Shown here piece by piece: positions 1 through 7,217 of a DNA stretch of 8,138 nucleotides. This stretch comes from Candidatus Omnitrophota bacterium (GTDB lineage: Bacteria > Omnitrophota > Gorgyraeia > JAGLLT01). Each line of letters begins with the position of its first letter. Position 1 is the first letter of the stretch. The stretch lies in contig DAOVNW010000036.1 of NCBI GenBank assembly GCA_030630095.1, positions 1 to 8,138 of the forward strand, written 5' to 3'. The position numbers and the translations under genes were made by a program. The notes under the pieces are model-generated. The model was not told the DNA's origin. It worked only from the letters and a program-made list of their open reading frames with translations, and ran no database searches.

Positions 1-2550
1 CGCCTCAGACTCTTCGATTGATTTTTCCAGTACACCGCAGGTATCCGCCTGATTAGCGTATAGTTTGTCAATGGATGATAGTTCAGTATTTATTTGAGCT
101 ATCTTTATCTGAGTTTCCTGCGCCAGGCATTTTTTCTCTTCAATCAGACGCTGATTTTCTAAAATAACATTCTGCAGTTCTGTATTTTTTTGATGTACCT
201 CAATCGCGATACTTTCGTCCTTTTGCTGTTTATTAATCAAGCTATCCTTTTCAGCTTGAGTTTCTTCAAGTTCTGAAATCACTAAGGTAATTTCATCTTC
301 ATATTTCTTTAGGTCTTCTGTAACTGAATTGAGTTCTGACTCAATGTTGGCTCTCCTGATATCCTGCTGATGAATTGACTCCTGAAGGTTTCTTTCTTTT
401 TCAGCGAGGAATGCTAACTCCTTTTCCTTAGCCAGCATTGTTTCTTTGAAAACAGCTGATTCTTTCTCAAGTTCCGCGCATCTGAGTTGGAGTTTATTTA
501 TTTTAGCTTCCCTTCCTATGAGGCTCATCTCTTCCTTTATGCGGTAACTTCCGCCAGCCAGCCGTCTCTTGGTAAGTATCTCTCCATTTCGAGTTATCAT
601 GCGCAGAGTTGAGTCAGCAGGCAGTTCCTTGAGGACTTCTTTAGCCATGGTAATATCCTTTACCAGATAAGCGTCTGCCAGCAGAAACAATAAGCTCTTT
701 TTGTATTCATCGGCTACCTCAATAAAATTAACAAGTGAACCCAGTGTTTTAGCGGATATTTCCGGATCAGGTCCGGAAGCTGAAATTGTAAAGTTTTCAA
801 GCGGTAGAAAGTTAACCCAGCCCAAATTGTTGGTTCTTAAAAATTCTATGGCTTCTTCAGCTTGCTGGCTGGTCTTAATCACGATGCTTTGCACGTTTAC
901 CCCCAGAGCTATTTCCACCGGGACTTCATATTCTTCTTTGACTCGTATTAAATTGGCTATCGAATCGCGCAGGCCGTCAAAAGGAAGCCGGTTTTCTTTA
1001 GCATAAATTAAAAGCGTTTTGACAGATTGCGTGTAACCTTCAAAGCGCTCCTTCAGGTCTTTAAGAAAATTAAGTTTGGATTTTAAGGATGTTAATCGGT
1101 GATTCACATCAACACTTTTGGCCTGGAGAGAGCTAAGTGTATCTTTTGCTTTATTGGTCACCTCAAGCAGCTGCTTCTCTTCCTTTTTCAGGTTGAGTAA
1201 GCCGGCTGCTATTGTATTCTTTTTAGACTCTAGCTCATCATATTTCTCGACAGCTTGCTTGTTTTCTGTCTCAGCCTCCTCCTTCTCCAGATTAAGTCTC
1301 CTTAGGCGGGCACTAATATTCTGCAAATTAGCTTTAATTTGTGTAAGTTCATTACTTATTCTGGTCTCATTTGAAGCGATCTCCACTATCTCAGACTCAT
1401 CCTGAGTTACCATACGGCAGGACTCTTCTATTTCCGCGTTGAGACTGCTTAACAACTCTTCCTTTTTGCGTAGATTTTCGTTTTTTTCCGTAGTGCCTGC
1501 TTCTATTTGCTCTAATTCTTCTCTGGCATCCTTTATCTGGCTTTTTAATTTACCGATCTTTTCCTCGTTGGATTTTTTTTGTTCTGATACATATGTTATT
1601 CTGTCATCGAGTTCTTTAATCCTTTCCACGTCCATATCGAGCCTTGAACTGTTTTTTTCAATCTCACTCGCTGTACTTATCATATTTGTTTTAAAGACAG
1701 ACAGCTTCTCTTCTATTTCCTGAAGACGGTTTCTCTGAAAGTTAACTTTTTTGTCTATGTCGTTAATACTATTAACGAAAGAGATTTGTTTTTCTTTAAG
1801 GGTGTCCTTTTCGGAAACCGAAGTGTTGTTTTCATTTTTAAGCAGGAGATACCCGCGGTAAGAATTTTTTACATCAAGGCTCTTAAGCTGTTCAAATCTT
1901 TCTTTATATCTTTCCGCCTTGCGCGCCTGCCGCTCTATTGATTTTATTTGACGCGATACTTCAAGCATAACGTCATTTAAACGCTGTAAATTAGTGACGG
2001 TATGCTCCAATTTTCTCAGGGCTTCCGCCTTTTTTGATTTGAATCTGGTAATTCCGGCCGCCTCTTCAAAGATATGCCTTCTATCTTCCGGACGGGTACT
2101 TAGTATCAGGTCTATCTTGCCCTGTTCAATGAGAGAGTACGATACCGTCCCGACACCGGTTCCGTGAAACAGTTCCTGTATATCTTTTAACCTTACTCTG
2201 GTTTTATTTAACAGGTATTCGCTTTCGCCTGATCTATGAACTCTCCGGGTTATGGTTACTTCATCGTAATCTATAGGCAGAGCTTTACTTTCATTAGAGA
2301 ATGTTAAAGAAACCTCAGCTATGTTTATTGGTTCCCGGGTGTTAGTGCCATTGAAAATAACATCTTCCATAGAGGTTCCGCGCAGTGCTGTTGGCCTTTG
2401 TTCGCCCAGTACCCACTTTATAGAATCGGCTACATTTGATTTGCCGCAGCCATTAGGCCCGACGATGGCGGTAACGCCCGGTTCAAAGTCTATCCTGGTC
2501 TTCTCGGCAAAAGATTTAAAACCAAAAAGTTCTAATTTTTTCAGTCTCAT
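1..2550 (-). CDS. smc: Chromosome segregation ATPase Smc, N-terminal 850 residues (3' end outside window)
   Basis: Smc is the ATPase core of the bacterial condensin (Smc-ScpA-ScpB), which compacts and helps segregate the chromosome. The frame opens at ATG and has no stop down to base 1, giving 850 codons. Family members run to about 1150-1200 residues, so roughly the last 300-350 are missing, including the signature motif, Walker B and the returning half of the head. Visible parts: N-terminal head with Walker A GPNGCGKSN (residues 31-39), an R-loop-like ALRG (55-58) and Q-loop IEQGKID with Gln143; a long Glu/Lys/Leu-rich coiled-coil arm (about 170-500); a globular hinge (about 500-675) starting near RFEGY and ending at GGS (666-668); then the returning coil. 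The intact hinge separates it from RecN and from zinc-hook Rad50/SbcC. No frameshift was found on reading the frame through. It has its own promoter 157 bases downstream of etfA. Family assignment is firm. Confidence 0.96.
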   Translation of the reverse strand, partial: MRLKKLELFGFKSFAEKTRIDFEPGVTAIVGPNGCGKSNVADSIKWVLGEQRPTALRGTSMEDVIFNGTNTREPINIAEVSLTFSNESKALPIDYDEVTITRRVHRSGESEYLLNKTRVRLKDIQELFHGTGVGTVSYSLIEQGKIDLILSTRPEDRRHIFEEAAGITRFKSKKAEALRKLEHTVTNLQRLNDVMLEVSRQIKSIERQARKAERYKERFEQLKSLDVKNSYRGYLLLKNENNTSVSEKDTLKEKQISFVNSINDIDKKVNFQRNRLQEIEEKLSVFKTNMISTASEIEKNSSRLDMDVERIKELDDRITYVSEQKKSNEEKIGKLKSQIKDAREELEQIEAGTTEKNENLRKKEELLSSLNAEIEESCRMVTQDESEIVEIASNETRISNELTQIKANLQNISARLRRLNLEKEEAETENKQAVEKYDELESKKNTIAAGLLNLKKEEKQLLEVTNKAKDTLSSLQAKSVDVNHRLTSLKSKLNFLKDLKERFEGYTQSVKTLLIYAKENRLPFDGLRDSIANLIRVKEEYEVPVEIALGVNVQSIVIKTSQQAEEAIEFLRTNNLGWVNFLPLENFTISASGPDPEISAKTLGSLVNFIEVADEYKKSLLFLLADAYLVKDITMAKEVLKELPADSTLRMITRNGEILTKRRLAGGSYRIKEEMSLIGREAKINKLQLRCAELEKESAVFKETMLAKEKELAFLAEKERNLQESIHQQDIRRANIESELNSVTEDLKKYEDEITLVISELEETQAEKDSLINKQQKDESIAIEVHQKNTELQNVILENQRLIEEKKCLAQETQIKIAQINTELSSIDKLYANQADTCGVLEKSIEESEA

Positions 2551-2560
2551 AAAGATACAC

Positions 2561-2567
2561 TTCCTCC
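2561..2567 (-). promoter_or_regulatory. Ribosome binding site of smc
   Basis: The minus strand reads GGAGGAA, ending 10 bases before the ATG at 2550. This strong Shine-Dalgarno match supports the chosen start, as does the protein beginning at once with the typical Smc N-terminus MRLKKLELFGFKSF. The site abuts and partly overlaps a small inverted repeat at 2566-2580. Confidence 0.8.
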
Positions 2568-2580
2568 GTTAAAAAAACGG
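2566..2580 (-). repeat. Short inverted repeat touching the smc ribosome binding site
   Basis: On the minus strand CCGTT and AACGG (5 bp) flank a TTTTT loop, and the 3' arm runs directly into the GGAGG of the ribosome binding site. As RNA this could form a weak hairpin in the smc leader that partly masks the site. Five base pairs are close to chance level in AT-rich DNA, so a regulatory role is only a possibility. Confidence 0.35.
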
Positions 2581-2612
2581 TTTAAAACTATATAATCCCC
2601 CATATATAACAG

Positions 2613-2641
2613 AATATAGCACAATCTTTCATATCTGTCAA
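2613..2641 (-). promoter_or_regulatory. Sigma70-type promoter for smc
   Basis: Reading the minus strand, a perfect -35 box TTGACA (2641-2636) is followed by a 17-base spacer and a -10 box TATATT (2618-2613). This is one base from the full consensus with optimal spacing. Transcription would begin near base 2606, leaving a leader of about 55 bases before the smc ATG. It lies in the gap after etfA, so smc can be transcribed independently of the lipid and ETF genes. Read-through from upstream is also possible, because no intrinsic terminator (stable stem plus U-tract) is visible after etfA. Confidence 0.82.
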
Positions 2642-2707
2642 GGCTACAAACAGTTATGTGAATTTTTATTTTTTTCATCATTAATACAGGTACTGCATAT
2701 TGTGGTC

Positions 2708-3937
2708 TTAGGAGCTATATGTTGTGGTTTGGGAATTTTTTAACTTTTTCGTCAAGGCGGGAATAACCTGAAAAAGATCACCTACAACTCTATAATTGGC
2801 AACATTAAATATGGGGGCATGAGGGTCTTTATTTATGGCAATAATTACTTTTGAAGACTGCATACCTACTAAATGCTGGATTTGGCCGGAGATGCCGCAG
2901 GCAATGTAAATTTTAGGACAAACCGTGCGACCCGTTTGTCCGACCTGATGGGAGTATGGAATCCAGCCTTCATCAACAACGGAACGCGACGCGCCTATAG
3001 CCGCGTTAAGGACCTTGGCCAGTTCTTCAATTATTTTGAAGTTTTCTTCTGAACCTACGCCTCTTCCGCCGGCTACAATAATATCAGCTTCGGTAATATT
3101 TATCGTTTCCTCTATTTCTTCAACTATATCTTTTAATATACTCCGCGGGGAATTAAATAAAGCGGTGTCGATATTTTCTTCAATAATTACACCTTTTTTT
3201 GTGTGATCCTCGCCCGCCTCCTGAAACACCTTATGGCGGACAGTGGCCATTTGAGGACGGTGGTTTTTACAGATAATAGTGGCCATTATGTTGCCGCCAA
3301 AGGCCGGCCGTGTTTGCAAAAGCAATCCGCTTTTCTTGTCTATCTCGAGACCTGTGCAGTCGGCCGTTAAACCTGTATTTAATTTTATCGCCAGGCGGGG
3401 AATTAGAGAACGGCCGATTGTTGTTGCTCCGGCTAAGATTATCTCCGGCTTGTACTTTTTAGCAAGTTCTTCGATAACTACAGAATAGGGTTCGCTCTGA
3501 TAATGCGTAAACTCCGCGTTCTCAACAATGATAACCTGATCAGCCCCGCGCCATATTAAACACTGAGCTTCGTCTTTTACGTTACTGCCTAATAAAACGG
3601 CGGTTACTTTAGTTCCCAGTTCATCAGCCAGTTGGCGCGCCTTATAAAGTAATTCAAAAGAAACCGGTTGGAGTTTATTACTTTTTTGCTCGGCTACAAC
3701 CCAAACACCCTCGGCTTCATTCAGGCCTATTGCCGAAGAGAAGCCAGCTTTTTTTTCTATCTCTATGGCATTAAATTTGCAGGCATCGACGCAGGCGGTA
3801 CACAAGGTGCACTTGTCGTAATCAATAACCGCCTTTGATGATTTCATAGAAATGGCGTTAAAAGCGCAGCTATTTACGCAGAGGCCGCAGCCAACGCATT
3901 TATCTTTTAATATGGTAATTTTCTTTAAAACCTTCAA
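2708..3937 (-). CDS. etfA: Electron transfer flavoprotein alpha subunit with N-terminal dicluster ferredoxin domain
   Basis: This is the FAD-carrying alpha subunit of ETF, which shuttles electrons between acyl-CoA dehydrogenases and other cytoplasmic or membrane carriers. The protein is 409 residues, longer than the roughly 310-340 of a plain EtfA. The extra length is an N-terminal ferredoxin domain with two CxxCxxCxxxC motifs (Cys14/17/20/24 and Cys43/46/49/53), each expected to bind a 4Fe-4S cluster. The ETF alpha/beta domain follows from about residue 75. The C-terminal FAD domain shows GGRGVGS (290-296), GASRSVVDEGW (315-325), QVGQTGR (331-337), CGISGQIQH (347-355) and INKDPHAPIF (368-377). 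The start is TTG, overlapping the etfB stop by 4 bases as TTGA, with AAAGGAG five bases upstream; the next Met is residue 31, past the first cluster motif. Ferredoxin-fused EtfA is known from anaerobes such as the CarE and LctC proteins of Acetobacterium, which belong to electron-bifurcating or confurcating systems. Bifurcation here is inference. Confidence 0.95.
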   Translation of the reverse strand: MKVLKKITILKDKCVGCGLCVNSCAFNAISMKSSKAVIDYDKCTLCTACVDACKFNAIEIEKKAGFSSAIGLNEAEGVWVVAEQKSNKLQPVSFELLYKARQLADELGTKVTAVLLGSNVKDEAQCLIWRGADQVIIVENAEFTHYQSEPYSVVIEELAKKYKPEIILAGATTIGRSLIPRLAIKLNTGLTADCTGLEIDKKSGLLLQTRPAFGGNIMATIICKNHRPQMATVRHKVFQEAGEDHTKKGVIIEENIDTALFNSPRSILKDIVEEIEETINITEADIIVAGGRGVGSEENFKIIEELAKVLNAAIGASRSVVDEGWIPYSHQVGQTGRTVCPKIYIACGISGQIQHLVGMQSSKVIIAINKDPHAPIFNVANYRVVGDLFQVIPALTKKLKNSQTTTYSS

Positions 3938-4731
3938 TTTTGCTCCTTTATAACTTGAGCTAACTTTTCCGCGATATCAGGTATCTCACCCTCAATAATC
4001 AGTCCCTCTTCCTTTTGGGGCGGAGAAAAAATCTTCATCACCTGTGTCGGAGAACCATCAAGCCCCAGATACTCCGGCTTAACATCCAGCTCATTGGCTG
4101 TTAAAACTTTTATTTCCGCCTTTTTCGCCTTCATCATTCCTCTTAATGAAGGTATCCTCGGCTCGTTTATTTCTTTTACGACAGTTAACAGACATGGCAG
4201 GCTTACTTCGATTACTTCGTAGCCTTCCTCAATCAACCTTTCAACAGTTATCTTGTTATTTTCCAGGGCGCTAATTTTTTTAACGTAGGTAACCTGAGGT
4301 ATATCCAAGTGGATTGAGATACCCGGCCCTACCTGCGCCGTGTCTCCGTCAGCCGCCTGTTTGCCGCAGATTATCAGATTATAACCTTTAATTGTTTCTA
4401 TAGCTTTAGCTATAGTATAACTGGTGGCCCATGTATCACTGCCGGCAAAGGCCCTGTCCGACAACAAGATACCTTCATCGGCTCCCATTGATATAGCCTC
4501 TCTTAAGACGTTTTCCGCCTGAGGAGGCCCCATACTTAATACCGTAACCCTGCCGCCGTATTTTTCTTTCAGGCGTACCCCCTCTTCTACGGCGTATCTG
4601 TCAAAGGGGTTCATAATTGACTCAACTCCCTCACGTATAAGAGTGTTTGTTTCGGGGTCTATTTTTACGTCTGTTGTATCCGGAACTTGTTTTACGCAAA
4701 CTATAATATTTAAGATTTTTTTATCTTCCAT
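3934..4731 (-). CDS. etfB: Electron transfer flavoprotein beta subunit
   Basis: This is the beta subunit of the cytoplasmic ETF heterodimer, partner of the adjacent ferredoxin-fused EtfA. It has 265 residues, normal for the family. Motifs in order: CVKQVPDT (12-19) near the N-terminus; NPFDRYAVEEGVRLKE (41-56); SMGPP (66-70); a DTWATSY segment (99-105); nucleotide-binding CGKQAADGDTAQVGP (122-136); and the conserved PRIPSLRGMM (191-200), part of the family signature and of the loop region contacting partner dehydrogenases. The NPFD and DGDTAQVGP forms resemble clostridial ETFs, where the beta subunit binds a second FAD rather than AMP; this is a resemblance, not proof. ATG at 4731 is preceded by a modest AAAGAG five bases away. 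No later start codon precedes the conserved strand, so the start is secure. It lies 39 bases after the dehydrogenase gene and overlaps etfA by 4 bases. Confidence 0.95.
   Translation of the reverse strand: MEDKKILNIIVCVKQVPDTTDVKIDPETNTLIREGVESIMNPFDRYAVEEGVRLKEKYGGRVTVLSMGPPQAENVLREAISMGADEGILLSDRAFAGSDTWATSYTIAKAIETIKGYNLIICGKQAADGDTAQVGPGISIHLDIPQVTYVKKISALENNKITVERLIEEGYEVIEVSLPCLLTVVKEINEPRIPSLRGMMKAKKAEIKVLTANELDVKPEYLGLDGSPTQVMKIFSPPQKEEGLIIEGEIPDIAEKLAQVIKEQN
3943..3949 (-). promoter_or_regulatory. Ribosome binding site that fixes the TTG start of etfA
   Basis: The minus strand reads AAAGGAG inside the last codons of etfB, five bases before the TTG at 3937. No ATG or GTG start fits the complete ferredoxin domain, so this strong site justifies the unusual TTG. 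The TTGA overlap suggests translational coupling of the two ETF subunits, which are needed in equal amounts. Confidence 0.8.
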
Positions 4732-4770
4732 AAGTACTCTTTAAGGTAATAATTTTACTCAAGCTCGATA

Positions 4771-5925
4771 TTATTTTTTTCGGGACTCTTTAATCAGGCT
4801 GGAAGCGATAATATTTCGTTGTATTTGATTGGTGCCTTCGTAAATTTGAGTTATCTTGGCGTCACGCATATACTTTTCTATAGGATAATCCTTCATATAA
4901 CCGTAACCGCCGTAAATCTGGATACAGTCAATAGTAACCTTCATTGCCACGTCGGAGGCATACATTTTAGACATAGCTGACGGACGGGAAGTATTGGCTT
5001 TGCCGGCATCAATCATTCTTGCTGTCGAATAGATGAGCGCGCGGGCGGCTTCAATTTGCGTAGTCATATCGGCCAGCATAAATTGTATACCCTGAAAACC
5101 GCCAATAAACTTGCCAAACTGTTTTCTCTCACAAGCATAATTTACAGTTAAATCCAACGCGCCCTGGGCAATACCTAAAGCCTGGGCGGCAACACCCGGA
5201 CGTGAAACATCGAAGGTCTTCATTGTTATAATAAAGCCCATTCCTTCCCTGTTTAATAGGTTTTCAGCGGGCACCCGGCATTCATTAAAAATTAACTCTG
5301 AAGTAACGCTGGCCCTGATACCTAATTTGTCTTCTTTTTTTCCAAATGAAAAACCCTCTGTGCCCTTTTCAACTATAAAAGCGCTGGCCCCCCTCGCCCC
5401 CTTCGCTTTATTAGTCATAGCGATAATCACATATACATCAGCAACTTCACCGTTAGTAATAAAGTGTTTTGTTCCGTTTAATATATAGTGGTCTCCATCT
5501 TTTTTCGCCGTAGCGCTGATAGCGGAAGCGTCACTGCCCGCTCCCGGTTCGGTGACAGCAAAAGCGGCCAATTTTTTACCGGCGGCTAAGTCCGGTAAAA
5601 ACCTCTTTTTTTGCTCATCATTGCCAAATAATAAAATTGGGTATGTTCCCAGCGCGCTGGCCGCGTAGCAAACGGAAATACCGCCGCAGGCCTTTGAGAG
5701 CTCTTCGGTAACCAGGCATAACTCAAAAACACCGCCCCCAAATCCTCCAAACTCCTCAGGAAGATAAACGCCGAAAAGGTCGCTGTCGGCCAGCGTTTTC
5801 ATTATCTCATAAGGAAACTCACTTTTTTCATCGAGCTCAGCGGCCACGGGGCGAATCTTTTCTTCGGCTATTTTGCGGGACAGATCCCGCATCATTATTT
5901 GTTCCTCAGTTAATAAGTAATCCAT
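4771..5925 (-). CDS. Acyl-CoA dehydrogenase (short-chain/butyryl-CoA dehydrogenase-like)
   Basis: This FAD enzyme interconverts acyl-CoA and trans-2-enoyl-CoA, exchanging electrons with ETF, which is encoded directly downstream. It has 384 residues, the normal length of the short/medium-chain family. The N-terminal helical domain spans about 1-120. The flavin and substrate motif AVTEPGAGSD is at 123-132 and FITNG at 155-159. The C-terminal helical domain carries ERKQFGKFI (266-274), IYGGYGYMKDYPIEKYMRD (337-355) and QIYEGTNQIQRN (360-371), in which Glu363 sits where the catalytic base of short-chain dehydrogenases lies. No signal peptide or membrane segment is seen, so it is cytoplasmic. ATG at 5925 has GGGAG nine bases upstream, and the gene begins 29 bases after fabF. 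Family and catalytic competence are clear. Chain length and direction are not: it could degrade fatty acids, act like butyryl-CoA dehydrogenase, or reduce enoyl thioesters for the neighbouring Fab enzymes. No specific symbol is justified. Confidence 0.93.
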   Translation of the reverse strand: MDYLLTEEQIMMRDLSRKIAEEKIRPVAAELDEKSEFPYEIMKTLADSDLFGVYLPEEFGGFGGGVFELCLVTEELSKACGGISVCYAASALGTYPILLFGNDEQKKRFLPDLAAGKKLAAFAVTEPGAGSDASAISATAKKDGDHYILNGTKHFITNGEVADVYVIIAMTNKAKGARGASAFIVEKGTEGFSFGKKEDKLGIRASVTSELIFNECRVPAENLLNREGMGFIITMKTFDVSRPGVAAQALGIAQGALDLTVNYACERKQFGKFIGGFQGIQFMLADMTTQIEAARALIYSTARMIDAGKANTSRPSAMSKMYASDVAMKVTIDCIQIYGGYGYMKDYPIEKYMRDAKITQIYEGTNQIQRNIIASSLIKESRKK

Positions 5926-5944
5926 AGTACACAGCTCCCGCTAA

Positions 5945-5962
5945 TTAGTTAAGGCTAACTAA
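5945..5962 (-). repeat. Perfect inverted repeat over the fabF stop codon
   Basis: The minus strand reads TTAGTTA, loop GCCT, TAACTAA: a perfect 7-bp stem that includes the fabF TAG stop (5957-5955). It is AT-rich and not followed by a U-tract, so it is not a convincing intrinsic terminator. It could be an mRNA 3'-end stabiliser or processing site between fabF and the dehydrogenase gene, or a palindromic operator. Function is unknown. Confidence 0.45.
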
Positions 5963-7193
5963 ACTTTTTTAAGGCTATGGTCGCGTTATGGCCGCCAAAA
6001 CCCAGGCCGTTTGATATGGCAATGTTTATATCTTTTTTTCGAGCTTTATTTGGAACATAATCAAGGTCGCAGTCAGGGTCCGGATATTGATAATTAATGG
6101 TAGGGAGTATAACACCCTCTTTTAAGGAAATCGCGGTGGCAATAGCTTCTACGGCGCCGGCAGCGCCCAGCATATGACCTGTCATAGATTTAATTGAACT
6201 TACGGCTAATTTTCGCGATGAATCTTTAAAAACGGCTTTGATGGCCATAGTTTCCACTTTGTCGTTTAGACTGGTAGAGGTTCCGTGCGCATTGATATAA
6301 TCAACCTCGTCATAGTTTATACCGGCATCGGTTAGGGCTGTCTCCATTGAAGCGATAGCTCCTTTGGCTTCAGGGTCCGGCGCGGTCATATGATAAGCGT
6401 CACAAGTAGCTCCATAACCAACTAACTCGGCAACAATGGAAGCTCCTCTTTTTTTTGCGGAATCAAGAGACTCCAAAGTAAGGATACCGGCTCCTTCAGC
6501 CATTACAAAACCATCTCTTTCTCTATCAAAAGGACGGCTGGCATGCTGGGGATCATCATTTCGCGTGGAAAGCGCCTTAGCCGCGCAAAAGCCCCCAACT
6601 CCCAGAGGACAGATGCAGTTTTCTGTGCCGCCGGCCAGCATAATATCCGCCCTACCCGACTGGATTAACCTAAAGGACTCTCCGATAGCGTGATTGCTTG
6701 AAGCGCAAGCCGTAACCACCGCGAAGTTTGGCCCTTTCAGATTGTAGTTAATAGCTATCTGTCCCGGCGCCATATTGACAATAAGCATGGGTATTAAAAA
6801 AGGAGAAATCCTTTTTGGGCCCCTTTCAAGCAGAATTGTATGCTGTTTTTCTATAGTCATAAGTCCGCCTATACCGGAACCCATCACACAGCCGATACGT
6901 TCCGGCTCAATTTTATCAAAGTCAATTCCCGCGTCCTCAATAGCCTCTTTGGCAGCAACCACCGCGTATTGAACAAAGCCATCCATTTTCCTTAGTTCTT
7001 TGGAATTTATTAATCCGGAGGGATCGAAATCTTTTACTTCACCAGCTATTTGAGCCGCGTATTGCGATACATCAAATTTAGTAATTCTGCCGATTCCGCT
7101 ATAGCCGTTTATAAGAGACTGCCAAAACTCCTGTTTACTATTCCCGATAGGCGAAATTACACCTACACCGGTAATAACTACACGATTACCCAT
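5955..7193 (-). CDS. fabF: Beta-ketoacyl-ACP synthase II
   Basis: FabF is the elongating condensing enzyme of type II fatty acid synthesis. It transfers an acyl chain from ACP to its active-site Cys and condenses it with malonyl-ACP, releasing CO2. The 412-residue length is typical. The thiolase-fold active site is complete: Cys163 in TACASSNHAIG, His303 in NAHGTSTS, Lys335 in SSIKSMTGH and His340 in the same motif. These are the same positions as in Escherichia coli FabF. The C-terminal gate loop reads NGLGFGGHN (395-403), with Phe399 as the likely gating residue. Cys-His-His identifies an elongating KAS I/II enzyme rather than FabH (Cys-His-Asn), and the fit to FabF is better than to FabB. 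ATG at 7193 is preceded by AAGGA seven bases upstream. It follows acpP by 36 bases, the usual acpP-fabF pairing, and leads 29 bases later into the acyl-CoA dehydrogenase gene. Confidence 0.96.
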   Translation of the reverse strand: MGNRVVITGVGVISPIGNSKQEFWQSLINGYSGIGRITKFDVSQYAAQIAGEVKDFDPSGLINSKELRKMDGFVQYAVVAAKEAIEDAGIDFDKIEPERIGCVMGSGIGGLMTIEKQHTILLERGPKRISPFLIPMLIVNMAPGQIAINYNLKGPNFAVVTACASSNHAIGESFRLIQSGRADIMLAGGTENCICPLGVGGFCAAKALSTRNDDPQHASRPFDRERDGFVMAEGAGILTLESLDSAKKRGASIVAELVGYGATCDAYHMTAPDPEAKGAIASMETALTDAGINYDEVDYINAHGTSTSLNDKVETMAIKAVFKDSSRKLAVSSIKSMTGHMLGAAGAVEAIATAISLKEGVILPTINYQYPDPDCDLDYVPNKARKKDINIAISNGLGFGGHNATIALKKFS

Positions 7194-7217
7194 AATTATA
7201 TCCTTAGACTTAAGTAT

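Noticed and set aside
701..1723. Several plus-strand open frames of 90-100 codons opposite smc
   Set aside because: They are serine/phenylalanine/leucine-rich antisense readings of Glu/Lys/Leu coiled-coil codons, lack recognisable domains, and oppose a continuous Smc frame.
1..2550. Smc frame as broken, or as RecN/SbcC/Rad50 instead
   Set aside because: The frame has no stop over 850 codons, the hinge with GGS motif is globular and zinc-hook-free, and the N-terminal head matches Smc.
2640..2707. Intrinsic terminator after etfA
   Set aside because: Only an imperfect CAG-TAC-CTG stem is present, followed on the transcribed strand by an A-rich stretch rather than a U-tract.
3015..3488. Plus-strand open frames opposite etfA
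   Set aside because: They lie wholly within a well-supported conserved gene and have no recognisable motifs.
3775..3900. Separate ferredoxin gene upstream of etfA
   Set aside because: The cysteine motifs are in frame with EtfA, with no stop between them and no internal ribosome binding site; it is a fused domain.
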